A stretch of 64,000 bases of DNA from Sporodiniella umbellata (lineage: Eukaryota; Mucoromycota; Mucoromycetes; Mucorales; Rhizopodaceae): positions 232,968 to 296,967 of the forward strand of contig JAIXMR010000017.1 of the NCBI GenBank assembly GCA_025677835.1, given 5' to 3'. Within the stretch, counting starts at the first letter, position 1. Each line of letters begins with the position of its first letter. The position numbers and the translations under genes were made by a program. The notes under the pieces were generated by a model. That model did not search any database. It saw only the letters and a list, made by a program, of their open reading frames with translations, and had not been told where the DNA came from. Below, piece by piece: positions 36,519 to 48,539 of the stretch.

Positions 36519-37358
36519 CAAATATTTGAAGAAGAAAGTGGAAAGAAAGGAGCCAGAAAAAGAAGAAAAATAAATTGAGCCTTTGTCGTAAATCCTTAGG
36601 GATTTATACTTCTTAAAAAAAAAGAAATGATTGGCAAAGTTTATACTTTCCCAATTGATAACATCTTAAAATGGCATTGTTGCTCTATAAAGAACCGAAA
36701 TATCCAAGGGTATCTTAAAATATATTATGGAAAAAGACAATATGTTAGTTGTAACAGGAAGAAAATTTCTAAGTTGTTTGATTTTTTAAACATTGTGGGT
36801 TATCATTGTTCCTTTTGGGTTGTTTGTTTAGTGTTGTAGCCTATCTTCTTAATACTGATTCTGCAACGTCTTTTAATCCAAGCTGATCCAAAACAATCCC
36901 CAAAAAAAAAGCAGCTTCTAGACTCAGCAATTTGAACACAGTGGATCCCTTAGCTAAACAATAATAAGACAATATCGATCATTTCTTTCTACAACAAGGG
37001 TCTCAATAGTATTGAAAGAAATCTGACATGAGCCTTGATTCCGCTTTTAAGGTTTTACAGATATACACTCTTAAAAAAAAAGTAATCTTTAAAAAGTGTG
37101 TTCTATTACTTAATATGCGTCTTTCAGCTTCTGATTTTTTTTCTGCCTTTTTTTTGGCTATCGCTTTTGATTTGGTTTCTTTTTATGTGGTTCACGTTAA
37201 TTATTTCAAAATTAATATTAACAGTAAAATGTTTTCCTCTTGTATCGGAAGCTCCACTAATTAGCTATTTTAGTCCCCGAAGATCTGCTATTGAGATTTT
37301 CTGTCTCTTTTGATTTTTTTTTCTTCTTTCTCCTCTCTTTGTTTACACCAAAGTCAAG
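36519..37358. promoter_or_regulatory. Divergent intergenic region between pyrophosphatase and GT49 genes
   Basis: An 840-bp AT-rich region with no supportable gene. It is the only upstream sequence of both flanking genes. A pyrimidine-rich stretch (about 37305-37340) immediately precedes the GT49 ATG. No specific factor site could be identified with confidence. Confidence 0.4.
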
Positions 37359-38750
37359 ATGGCATTACCTAAAGCGGCTGTCTACCTAATAGCAGTCTAC
37401 GTGATATGTTCTATCGTTTACACTTCGACCTATTTACTCGGTCTAAAGGGTTCCCCTGAAAAAGACATTTTTGCTCGACAAAGTGTAGCCAGTTTACAGC
37501 AACGATACGCAGGGAAGCAAGCAGTCAACTGGACAAACGTAGAAGGTGAAAAACAACATACTCAATCACTTAAAATTCGTGTTTTTCTTATACTTTTTTC
37601 TTTTGTTTGGGTGCGTATATAAAGATGGAGCGATTGAATCGACCTCAGAGGACATTGTTTTAAGCAAAGTGTTTTCGGAGTCCATGGGGCCCTCAAAGGT
37701 CATTCCTTATTATCTAAAAGCTTCCGAAAACATGGAGAAAGAAGAGATTACCATGGCTACTTTAGTAACATATAACCGGTTTAAGGTGCTTTCTCGATTA
37801 GCATCTCATTACAAAGGGCCTATTTCGGCTGCCATTCACGTCAACGACGACCACACTAAAGAGACAATTCTTACAGAACTTCGCAAACTCTATGAAAGTA
37901 ACGCTGATATGGGCCGCTATGTAGATATTCATCTTATCGTTGATTCTTTCGACCGTCAGTTTAACATGTGGAGAAACGTGGCCAAGTTTTTCGCCCGTAC
38001 AGACTATATTATGATGCTTGACGTCGATTTTTACCTTTGTACCGACTTTAGAAAGTCTTTGAAGCAACACCCTAAGCTGATGGAAGTCCTGAGATCCGGA
38101 AAAGGTGCTATCGTTGTTCCCGCTTTCGAATACATTGACGAGTCTGATGGCGAGGATTGGAATAAGTTCCCTACAACAAAGACAAGCCTCATGAAAGAAG
38201 TAGAAACTGAAAAGCTGGATATGTTCCACAGAGGATGGAAACGTGGCCATGGCTCCACCAACTATGAAAAATGGTACAAACAAACTGGCCCCTATAAAGT
38301 GACAGAATACAACTATTCATACGAACCCTACGCTATTTTCAAAAAGGAAAGTACTCCTTGGTGCGATGAACGTTTTGTTGGTTATGGGGCTAACAAGGCT
38401 GCCTGTTTGTTTGAGATCTACTTGTCCGGTATGGACTATTGGGTACTTCCCAATGACTTTCTAATCCATCAAACACACCATTATCCTGAGGACACAAGAG
38501 CGAAGGAGGTACTGAATACAAAAAAAAAAGCAAAGTCTGATTTCTTTCTATCCTTTCCCTTTAGCGTACATACAACAAAAAACTATACGATTATTATCGA
38601 GAAGAAACATGTCTTCGATATGCTAGAATCATGATCGCCGCCGAAGAATGGGATACACCTAAGTCTGAAAACTTAAAGAAGGAGTGCAAGAGAATTCGTG
38701 GATTTACTGAAGTTATACAGAGAATGGCTGAAGAGCGCAATGAACTATAG
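37359..38750 (+). CDS. LARGE/B4GAT1-type glycosyltransferase (GT49-like), type II membrane protein
   Basis: Exons 37359-37545, 37625-38508, 38565-38750; 418 residues. A single N-terminal anchor (AVYLIAVYVICSIVYTSTYLLGL) gives Golgi type II topology. The catalytic domain has VTYNRFKVLSRLASHYKGPISAAIHV, then the metal/nucleotide-sugar motif DVD in MLDVDFYLCTDFR, GAIVVPAFEY, the GHGSTNYEKWY segment, YEPYAIFKKES, CDERFVGYGANKAA and LPNDFLIHQTH. These are the landmarks of the dystroglycan-type glycosyltransferase family (Pfam Glyco_transf_49). Human LARGE and B4GAT1 add GlcA/Xyl to matriglycan; the fungal acceptor is unknown, and wall or glycoprotein glycans rich in glucuronic acid are plausible in Mucorales (inference). 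Convergent with SEN2, 62 bp between stops. Confidence 0.88.
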
Positions 38751-38812
38751 ATTCATAATTTATACATAAATACAAAAAAAAAAGGGGGGGAGAGGACATG
38801 TTTTTATTACTG

Positions 38813-39739
38813 TTATTCTCTATTTCTTTGTGCTGACCAACGTTGATAAACAACTTCCGAGATTTTGTATTGGTGTAGATCATCTATAGCTGAGGGTATT
38901 GTAACGTAACATAAAATGAGTGTTTTTTTCACTTGAGAACATACGCGATTCAATCCTAATAGCCACGTCCAATTCTTTGGTTCTTCGCTTTGGCCTTCAT
39001 TTAATGGTATGATGTGTACTGCATATTTTGCATGCTGATGAGCAGGTCCAGACTTGTATAGAACTATATTTTCGTATTTAAGTATATTTGGTCTTGAGTT
39101 TTTGAGCTTTTAATTTTTACCAAAGTCAACACCAAACTTAATTCCGTTTTTAGGAACCCAGCCAAGACTTCGGTAATAATGATAGACAGCATAGGTATAA
39201 TGAAAATAAGAGCTGTTTTCACAAAAGCGTTGCCAGCACATCTCAATAGAAAGCGATTTGCCTTTCATATCTCTGATTGTTAATACTCCCAAAGCAAACG
39301 TCAAGAAATAAGCCTCATAGGGATCGAGTTGTAGTGTCTCTGGATCACGTGCAACCATCTCAAGAAGCTGGCTTGCCTCTGCTGCATTGCTTTCCAGGTG
39401 TCCTACTTTTTTCTCTCGTCGCTTCTTTCTTCTTTCTATAGTAACTTCTTCCAGCGCAGTCTTGTCTTGAGCTAACGTACGTTGGTACCAAGTCGGCTCG
39501 CTTCGTGAGAGATCTCCTTTCCCGAAAAACCCCGCAGAGTAGATTGCATGACGAGCATCGTGATCGATCCAAACAAAATTACCAAACTCAAGAAAAGTTC
39601 CGTAGTAAGAGGGACCTTTTATGTAGTAGTGATATAAACTAAGAAGGTTTTTTGTGATTTTCTGAATCAGAGTAGTTGTGGGGTAAACTTTTATTGGCAA
39701 AGGTTTTGATGGATGTGTTGAATTATGTTTTTTCTGCAT
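38813..39739 (-). CDS. SEN2: tRNA-splicing endonuclease catalytic subunit Sen2
   Basis: Exons 39739-39121 and 39063-38813; 289 residues. The N-terminal part has GTFLEFGNFVWIDHDARHAIYSAGFFGKGDLSRSEPTW, a conserved Sen2 block, then a charged coiled linker (RRKKRREKK). The C-terminal nuclease domain contains YEAYFLTFALGVL, YHYYRSLGWVPKNGIKFGVDF, then the catalytic Tyr in VLYKSGP, His in QHAKYAVHI and Lys in QVKKTLIL. Sen2 with Sen34, Sen54 and Sen15 removes introns from pre-tRNA, cutting the 5' splice site. The intron falls between GVDF and VLYK. Shorter than yeast Sen2 (377), mainly in the N-terminal half; a missed upstream exon is possible, but the ATG at 39739 begins a sensible basic N-terminus. 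Confidence 0.9.
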
Positions 39740-40429
39740 TGTTCCAATAAACAGGAAAAAAAAAAAAAAAATTAAAAAAAGTTAAAAAGTATAAGCAAGT
39801 GAATAGTTAACCAGACCTATATTATGTTTAGACTCTAGAGGGCTCTTGTTATCTATTATCATCAAATGTTTACTATTAAGAATAGGTCTGTACAATAGTG
39901 GCTCATCTATTGCGTCTATATGAACCTACAACTACATGTTTCAAAGAAACAGAGGGTATAGCCGAGGAATGTTAGATACACTTTTACAGTAATATTTTGC
40001 ACGTTTACGACCTTGTTACTAAAACAATTAGGGCTCTATATATTTCAAAGCTACTCCCAAAAAAAAAAAGTAAATGCCTTTTGAAGCGACCAAGTCGTAA
40101 TATGCTAAAGACGTGCAAAAGTTAATTTGGAAGGGCAATATCCTATAATAGATAGATTGTTTTAATGGTGTTTCACCTACCTTCCAAGACAAACTCCTTT
40201 TCTAGTAAAGCTAAATAAGCAGAAAAATAACGTTTGTATAATGTTTCATCCTGTAACTTAAGAAATAATTGATCATGGCAACCTCCTTATTTCGCTCTCA
40301 GTTGTTCAAATATTTTAACAATTGATAAAACAAGCTTAGTTTCTTTATTACTCTTTTATTTTATATTCAAATTATTTGGTTTAAAAGGAGATAGTAGTAA
40401 TGATATTGTAAATGAGGGGCTGAGGAGAC
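39740..40429. other. Intergenic, no gene seen
   Basis: 690 bp of AT-rich sequence between the SEN2 start and the SHO1 stop. No open frame with start or splice structure and no RNA gene recognised. Confidence 0.55.
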
Positions 40430-41481
40430 CTACAGAGGCGGGAACTGTAGTAATGAAGAATGAGTACTGACTTTTTTTGGTTTTGTTTTTGCATCCTGAT
40501 TTTTGGTAAACTTACATAATTACTGGGAACAATTCCTACTGTCCCATTGCTCTTTTTGGCGTGCCACCAATTGCCTTTAGAATTTAATATTTCTAAAGAT
40601 TCACCTTTGCTGAAAGAAAGCTCGTTTGGATCTTCAGGATTAGCTCGATCTATCAATTAAAAGTAAGGTGGTCAATTGAGTGGGGTTTCTAAATTTGTTG
40701 AATATGTATATATAAAAGTTGTCTATTTACAAGGATGAAGTGCTGTTACAATTCTACTTTCTAAGTTTTCTTCGCGAGCTTCTTGTTGATGCTGAATGTG
40801 TTCATGTGGATGTTCTTCCTCATTAACCGTAGCTAATGCCAGCTTGCTTTCTTTTGCTGTATAATGGTTGTTGACTGTATGGCCAGAATAAATGTATTGA
40901 TATACAGCTGAGTCCTCTGTGCTACCAAACAAAATCACCCAAAAGAACTGAAATATAGGAATTAGAAAAAATGCAACAATATGCTCGTTCTGTCTTAATG
41001 TTTAAGCCTTTCTCTATTTACTTGCATAACAATTAGTATAACTGATCCAGCACCCGCTACTTGATATCCAACATAATCTACATTCAATAAACCGCTGATA
41101 GACGATGTAAGCAAAGCAATACTCACACCCAAAAAAACCAAAAACTGATTTTGACCGAGAAAAAAAAAGAAATCAATTTTGATGTTTTGATTTTAAGAGA
41201 ATGGGGCTCTTACTGAAAGTTGATAGTGATGAAAAACTTGTCTAAAAATACTGAATAGAATTCCGCACAATAAAAGTAGCTCATAAATCACGATCCACCA
41301 AAATACGCCTGCTCTCTTAATAATACATGCGCCAACAAAAGCAAGTAACCAGCCAATCTAAGCCAAAAGAGAATAATTAAACAATCATTCTTTCAGTTTA
41401 ATGTTATTGATTTACTGAGGCTAGAAAAATTGAAACCAAAACCAGCGGGTTTTTGGTTATGTGAGTAACATTCAATCTCAT
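40430..41481 (-). CDS. SHO1: Sho1-type osmosensor, four-helix membrane protein with SH3
   Basis: Exons: 41481-41416, 41357-41214, 41144-41022, 40947-40731, 40649-40516, 40444-40430; 232 residues. Four membrane helices occupy the first half (PLVLVSIFLAS/IGWLLAFVG, FWWIVIYELLLLCGILFSI, FLVFLGVSIALLTSSISGL, YQVAGAGSVILIVMQFFWVILFG). A charged linker with HPHEHIQHQQ leads to a C-terminal SH3 domain (ANPEDPNELSFSKGESLEIL, NWWHAKK, GIVPSNY). This is the Sho1 layout. Sho1 senses osmotic or surface stress and recruits Pbs2 through its SH3 domain to activate the Hog1 MAPK pathway. The last exon is only 15 nt (FPPL and stop); if it is skipped, the frame reads on from VPSNYV for about 35 residues. Shorter than yeast Sho1 (367) because the linker is short. 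Confidence 0.9.
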
Positions 41482-41701
41482 TTCTTAAAAAAAAAAGAAA
41501 AAAAAAGAAAAGAGGAAGAAAAATATAAAAAAACAGAAAAGGTACAGGACATTGTCACACAAAAATTAAAAAAATGTGTCCCAAGCCCATGACAAAAGAG
41601 CCTAATTACCTCTATGTAGTCTGGCATTCAATTTTCCGATAACCTTTTTAATTTTGATTCCTTTAGATACATATGAAAAAGGAGTGTAAAAATCTTTACT
41701 G

Positions 41702-43729
41702 CTATTTTTTCTTTGTTGTGAAAAACGAATTGATAGCTGCAGATCGAACAGTCTTCTTCACTGTTGTCTTTTTTGTGAGTTTGGTGTTTGTGGTTGTCTG
41801 TACTACATAAAAGTCACTGTGTTGAAAATAAATTTTTATTGTTCTCACCTTAAACTTTTCAAAAAGCTTAATGGCTTTCTTTAGGCCAGTGGGTATAGGA
41901 GCTTTCTGTAGCTCTGACATGGTAACCCATTTGGTTTCCTCGGTTTCAATGTATTCTTCTGCTTTGAACTGAACCCATTCGATATGGTATACCTTTCTTA
42001 TATGAGAAAAAAGATGAACAACATTACCTAAATCATGTCGTACAGGTTCTTGTAATTCAATGTTGTACTTTGTCTTTAAATAACTTGTAGTTTCCAAGCT
42101 TCTTTCTGAATAGCTCGTATCAAGCGATGCTAGATCCACACTTGGAAACTCCCAAAGCCCAGCTAACAGGCCTACAAAATTTGTGGGTCATAGCTATCTT
42201 TCAGGATCTTCTTACCTGTATCCGGTCGCTTAGAGATCAAGTACAATGGTTCAGCACCTTCTAGACCAACAAGCTCCACAATGCTGACCGCGGATTCTAT
42301 TTTTATTCATCAAAAGGAGTTAGCTTCGAAACAAAAAAATATTACCAATAGATTGCTTCTACCTTCATCCCTTGGCGGTTTTTTCTCACTTTTGAAAGGG
42401 TATCTAGGAGATAATTAATTATTACATCTCTTCCTATCCCATTACTATACCTAGTTACAGAATAGTCCCCTTCGGCCAAGTCAGACTGTATCTCATCACA
42501 AATTGCGCATTCTAGTAATTCAATATCTTGTCTTGGTGTATATATTGTAAGGCTTACCATGATCAATATCCATCCTTTTTCTCTTTTTCTCTTCAAAAAA
42601 GCCATTCTTGGAAAGCTCTTTGTACACCTCTAGTTGATTGTATGCGTAGCAATGTTTTTTTATAGGACACTGGCTACAATTAGGGCTCTGAGGTACACAA
42701 ATACGAGCCCCTAATTCCATTAAAGCTTGGTTAAAATCCCCAGGTCTATCTTCAGGTACAGTGCTTGCAGCTATTTCCCTTTAGAAAAAAAAACACAAGA
42801 TAAGATAAAATGAAAAGAAAACAGCCCCATTTTCTGTTTTTAGCATCCAATCTACTGATGCTATAAAAAAAAAAGAGGAAACTTTACCAAAGCAAGTCTA
42901 CAGTCTTTGCTTTTTTAGGGTCACCGTAAATGGCACGCCACCTAGAAAACACGCGAATAACATTGCCATCTACAACGGGAGTACGTTCACCAAAAACAAT
43001 TGAGGCAATCGCTCCTGCTGTATATCTTCCTACGCCTGGGACTTCTTTTTGTAAATCATGTGCATTGTTGGGTAAGTGCCCCTCAAACTTGTCTACGATT
43101 TTTCTGGCACCTTCCCATAATCTCTTAGCCCGTGAATAGTAGCCAAGACCTGCCCATAAAGTATTCACTTTTTCGATATCGGCATTGGCTAAATCGCGTA
43201 TTGTAGGAAATGCTGACATCCATCGATTGTAGTAATCAATCACTGTAGCTACTTGTGTCTTAAAATGTATTACTAAAATCCCGTCACCTAATATTTTATA
43301 TATAGCGCTTACCTGCTGAAGCATGATCTCACTAACCCAAACTGTCGTGTTTGGTTTAGTAAAATTATTCATATTGATTGTGTTTTGTCTTACCTTCATA
43401 AGCCCGTTGAGCTAGGGTCTTTAAGCACATGCAGAAAAATTAATGTTTTTTAAATTAGTAAAGTTATAAATAACAAAGAAATCAATTTATATTTGTATAT
43501 ATGCATATATGAACATATCTACCTCTTGATCCCAGCTTTTATCTGTAGGCTTTCTCCAAGGCATATTTGTTCTTTTTTCCACGTTATACCACTGTAGTAA
43601 ATCATGCTGAATATCCAAAATTTCCTCTTCTGAAACCTTATGATAGTTATTGTTGTGGTAAAGTCTTTTACTCAAAACACAGTCTTCTATGTCATTTGGA
43701 ACAATGTCAGATCGGATCTTTGATGCCAT
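41702..43729 (-). CDS. MUTYH: Adenine DNA glycosylase MutY/MUTYH
   Basis: Exons: 43729-43523, 43418-43394, 43341-43313, 43258-42888, 42778-42558, 42526-42451, 42403-42363, 42296-42216, 42171-41849, 41797-41702; 489 residues. The catalytic core includes [23 protein letters not shown] (catalytic Glu), the helix-hairpin-helix [10 protein letters not shown] and [13 protein letters not shown] (catalytic Asp). The iron-sulfur loop is C-x6-C-x2-C-x5-C ([18 protein letters not shown]). The C-terminal NUDIX-like domain has [10 protein letters not shown] and [16 protein letters not shown] for 8-oxoG recognition. The enzyme removes adenine mispaired with 8-oxoguanine. The tail ends [12 protein letters not shown], resembling a PCNA-binding PIP box without the usual Gln. 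The start at 43729 is the first in-frame ATG; an upstream targeting exon is possible. Confidence 0.94.
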
Positions 43730-44427
43730 GAATCTACTACGAGTTAGAATGCCTGAAAACAAAAAACTTTTTTTTCTGCTTTATATGGTGCCTGAGTCTG
43801 AAAAGAAAATCCAGACACCATCGAGGAAAGCTTATCAGCTTCTTATCAAGTAGTGCATCTTCGTTGATTCTAGTTGAATATAATTTTCTTTCTTCAGATT
43901 TGAGCTGCTGCACTGGATCCCTTTTCACAAGATAAAGGTTTTCGAGATCGTGGGGTTCGCTTCACATAGCAAATGTCTTTTTAAAAGCCTTGAATACGTA
44001 GTAAGTAAAATGGTTATAGGGCTAACAAAACTATTGTAAAGCAGTTGCATATAAAGATAAACCGCTTTAAAAAGATTAAAAACGCGTACGCGAATTTTCA
44101 ATATTTCAAAACTGTATGGCTTTTTTGCTTGCGCTTTATGCATCTAATTTTTAAGCAGACTTGAGCTCTTTTAAGGCAGTGTCTATGTTTGTAGCATGTG
44201 CTTTTCAAGTATGTATCGTAGCTTCAAAGTTCTCACATCGCTCATCCATTTTTTTTTTAGGAAACGTGTTTCACAGAAAAAAGCGTTCATTGGATGATTT
44301 TATGTTTACAGAGAGAAATAAGGGAAATTGTAATATGCAGTTAATTTACATGTCTTCAGAAACGCTTAGAGGTATCTTAATGATGAGCTGAAATAAAAAG
44401 CTGAGAGCTGACTTGGTTAACATGTTT
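43730..44427. other. Intergenic between MUTYH and SMC6
   Basis: About 700 bp with no supported gene. The minus strand has a 63-codon open stretch just upstream of MUTYH (about 43928-43737) that might be untranslated leader or an upstream exon, but it has no convincing splice into the MUTYH frame. Confidence 0.45.
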
Positions 44428-47400
44428 CTAACGACGCTCGGGGTCAGCCAAGCGGTAAATTGAAACAAAAGGACCAGGCGTCAAATTGCTTGCGTCTATT
44501 GGAGTATTAGTAACAGGACAGTTCAAACCAAGTCGCCCATTAAGTTACCTTGTGGAGTAATCAAAATATATTGCGAAGAGTTTTCGCTAGCAGCATTCAT
44601 CTAAGATAACAAAAAAAAAAAAAAAATGAGCAACGTATTTACATATATTTATATATAGTCAACTTACGATCATATTCATTGTTTGTTTTCTGTTCACCGC
44701 ATCCATAAATACATCAAATTCGTCAAGACTGTAGTAAAGGTTAAACATATATAGCTGTAAACAAAATAGATTACCAAATGATCGGAGAGCTGATGCTTTG
44801 CCACAAAGACAACAACAAACTGATTTGTGAATATGACTTTTCACCGCCCGAAAGAGATCTGGAGTCCTTTTGGCGGCTACCTTTGCTATACTGATCACCG
44901 GTAGCTACTCGAATGTCAAGCTTTTTCGCTCTGTGATTGAATTTCAATGAGCCCTCGTCACCTCTTTTCTGGAGATAATAAGCAAAGAATGTTTTAGCAG
45001 CAAGGCCAATAAAATCTCTAAAGCGCTCCCATCTTTCAATACGCTGTCCAAGCATTTTTGCTAAAGATCTGCATAGCTTTTCCATATGGTCAATCAAAGT
45101 CTTCGCATCCTTCCACTCTTGCATCACTTTGATAGCAGTTGCTTCAATTTCAGCAATAGAAGCCCCCATATCTTGAGTAATTTTTTGAGCTTGTGCTTCA
45201 TGGCGGGTAATTTCGGTTTGGATTTCACTTGGAGACCTAGTACTCTCAATACGGTCGGGGTAATCGTCAATACTATCATTGATCCATTGCTTTACAAGTT
45301 TCTCACTTTCAATCCACTGAGTCTTTCTAGATTCGAAACGCATCTTCATGTTTGTATAAGCCTTTTGATGTGCGTCTACTTGATCGATAACAAGCGCTTT
45401 ACGCGCTTCAAGCTTTTCAATTCTGGCCCTGTGCTCATCATTCACACTTCTTCTTGCTTCTTTTTTCCCTTCAATTATTGCTCTCTTTGAAGTAAGTTCT
45501 TTGATACTAGGCTGAAGGGCATCGCGTTGTCGTTTGATGGTTCCAAATTGCCCAAGTAACAGTTTCATTGCTTCCTCGTGTTTTAAAATATCATCTTCAA
45601 ACATTTGTAAATTAATTGGCTCATCCTCTTTGAGCTCTTCCTTTTTTAAAGAAACTTTGGTTTCAATACTCCATATATCATGGCTAAGTTTTCTCGTAAG
45701 TTTGTCACTCTCATCAATGCGATTCGCTAAGCTACTAAGCTGTTCGTTTATTTTCTTCAGCTCAGATGAGAGTGCACTATACTGCTGTTTCAAGGCTGCC
45801 TCCTCTTTCTTCTTTTGCAGAATCTGCTGTTGCATATCTGTCTGAAATCGAGGAATGCCTCTGTGGGTATCTAGTGTATCTGTCCTCATGCCACTTTTAC
45901 TACCAACTTGATGGCCTGAGCTTGTAAAACAAAGTTCAATATTGCGAGGCCTGTTGTACATCAGCTGGTCTGCCTTTTCACGATCTTCCATCAACAAAGT
46001 GGATTCAATTTTGTTGGCAATTATCATCTGTCGCTTCACCCACTCATCTTCAAAAGTCAAAGCGCGAAGGACTGTGAGATACTTTTCGTCCGGCTCTCCT
46101 GAAGAATAGTCGTATAAATCGTAGCGGGAAACCATAATAGGTATATAGCTCATCTTGTTTCTCTTCAATATATGCGAAAGTAGTTGTTTATCGGGGAATG
46201 ACTCGACTACAAACGCATTTAGGGTTTTTCCCAAATATGATTCGAGAACATTGGCATACTGAGAGTGCTTAAGTCGAAGGGTAGTACCAAAAGGGCCTAT
46301 AGGCTTCCTGCTCTTCCATCGCGTTTCTTGCTTGATTTCTTCCAAAACTCTAGGCATATTTTCGCCATACGCTTTCAAGGTATTACCCTGCTGATTCATC
46401 ATGCTCTTTATGTCCTCCTGTAACCCAATTATCTCTCTTTTCTTTTCGGATATATCTCTCTCAAGTGATGTTTTCTTTTCAAAATTTTCTTGACGGTAGC
46501 CCTTTAGCGTTGCAGTATTCTTTTCAGCTGCTCTACACTCGTCTTCCATTTGAGTTCTAGCCTCTTCTAGCGAGTTTATTTCTTTCTGTATATCTGCTCT
46601 TTTGATACGGCTGTTTGCCTTCAGTTTAGCTGTTTCCCTTTCTAGCAGTTTCTCGCTTTCTTCTTTTCTTTGTCTTGTACGTTTTACATCGTTGTTTATA
46701 TTGGTCATATCACTCTATATGATGTCTAATTACACTACCGTTTATCTTGAAAATACTATACCTTAAACTCGAGATCCGCAGTACGAAGTTCTTGTATTTC
46801 CTTTTCAAGTTTGTCTAATTCTTCTTCAAGAGTATTTGGAGAGTCCCGGAACTCGCTCCATTCTTCATTGGCTTTTAAAATCAAATCTGCTACTTCGGTA
46901 ATTCTGTGTTTTTCGTTTTCATACTTTTCTGCCAAGGACTTGTATTGTTGTTCTATGTCTGCGACCTGTGCTTTAAGTTCGTTTGTTTCTCGTTCTTTTA
47001 TATTAATTTGAGACCAAACAAGTTCGTTATTCAAGGTGTCGATTCTATTGTCGATATCTTTGGCTTCTTGTACATCTTTTTGACGTCGAGCAGCCTCATT
47101 TGCTTTTTCCAAGAGATCTGGTAAAGCTTGCTTTTTACGCTCAATAGTTGTGCGCGCAGTTTCTAAACTTTCACGAACGCTGTCAAAGTCATTTCTAAGC
47201 TGTGAAAGCTGTGTGCCGTGCATAAAGAGTCTATACTTTTCTTCAGAAGAACTGTCGCTAAGAAACTTTCGTGCCATGTCTTGGGTTAAAATAACCAGAG
47301 GGTTGTTGACCATAATGTTCATATGGTCAAGAATGGCAACTAAATCTTCCTTCTTGTTGGAAATGATTTTTCCAGATGAGTTTTTGATTTTGTATGGTGA

Positions 47401-48149
47401 TGCTCCTTCTCTGTTTAATCTGCGTTCTACGACAATGTATCCAGGGTACACCTCTGGCTTATAAGCATGCTCGCCACCATTGGTTATATGAATAACGATA
47501 CTAGCAGAGCTGAAACGATTTGTTAGCTACTGTTCTAGATAACATTTTCACTCACTTACTTTGTTCCTTCTTTTATGAGGGACGAAACAGACTTAGCCCG
47601 ATTAGTGGTACTAGCGTTGGCACCAAGAGCAACTGTTAAAGCCGTCAAGATAGCGCTTTTGCCACTCCCGTTATGTCCAATAACAAAGTTGATTTTCGGA
47701 CCAAGGTCAACCTTCAAGTATTTGTGACACATGAAGTTTACAACCTCAATTCGAGCAATAGTGCCATAAGGTATAGTTTGCTTTTCGTCCAACAGTCAAA
47801 TTAGTTTCAACAAGCAAAAAAAATAAAAAAAAACTGTTTTCTTTGTTTTACCAAATCGGTAAAGTCTACGTTGTTAGATTGTTGAATTGTCTCATTGAAG
47901 ACGCTGTCTTCCTCCTCTTCCTCTTCTTCTTCCATGTCTTCTTCTTCCTCCTCCTCCTCCTCCTCCTCCTCCTCCTCTTCCTCCTCTTCTCTTACGATCT
48001 TTCTGACTTTGGTGTGTTTGGACTCTTGCGAATCCTAGGAAAATGAATGTTAACCAAGGTAATCAAAGTTTTTAAAAAGAAAAAAAATCTACTTTGGAAG
48101 GCGCGTTTTCGTCTGTTTTGTTTAGTTTCCTCTTTAAAGAAGACGGCAT
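44428..48149 (-). CDS. SMC6: SMC6, SMC5/6 complex ATPase subunit
   Basis: Exons: 48149-48093, 48034-47852, 47780-47560, 47509-46762, 46714-44775, 44728-44668, 44600-44549, 44495-44428; 1109 residues. After a basic start comes a long Glu run (about residues 35-58). The head has IEVVNFMCHKYLKVDLGPKINFVIGHNGSGKSA (Walker A 115-122) and VYPGYIVVERRL. Coiled coils flank an SMC6-type hinge (RKPIGPFGTTLRL, YLGKTLNAFVVESF, MIIANKIESTLLMEDR). The C-terminal head has SLSGGEKSYSQISLLLSLW and Walker B/D-loop CLDEFDVFMDAVNRK, ending ADPERR. SMC6 pairs with SMC5 and Nse subunits in recombinational repair and SUMO signalling. One acceptor (GAAAAG at 47781) is purine-rich and less typical, but it is the only AG that keeps frame. 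Confidence 0.95.
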
Positions 48150-48166
48150 GCTAGAAACGAACTGGA

Positions 48167-48200
<34 letters not shown>

Positions 48201-48539
48201 AGCTTCCAAAAAAGGGTGCGCGCATTTTGATTTAATTGACAGAATTTTATCAGAACTGATAAAACAGATAGCTCATTGAACTTTAAGCTTCTCCCGATCT
48301 GTATTCTATTCTCTAAAGGCTCAGACCAAACGTAAATGATTTTGTCCATTTTCGACCTACTTGATCGGTGCACGATTGAATTTTGTAGTAGTTCTTGAAA
48401 AGAGAGAAAAACCCATACAGTAGTTGGTTTAAAAGTTTGTGAAAGTGATTATAAATTATATATATATTTTTTTTTATTAGACAAAAGATGAAAGACAATT
48501 ACATTTAAAGTATTGTTAAGACCATGAAACATTTACAGA

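Noticed and set aside
44161..44391. 76-codon plus-strand frame between MUTYH and SMC6
   Set aside because: No ATG at its beginning in a good context, no domain, no splice signals; near the SMC6 3' end.
48094..48279. Plus-strand frame with a Lys run over the SMC6 start
   Set aside because: The Lys run is a genomic A26 homopolymer in the SMC6 upstream region.
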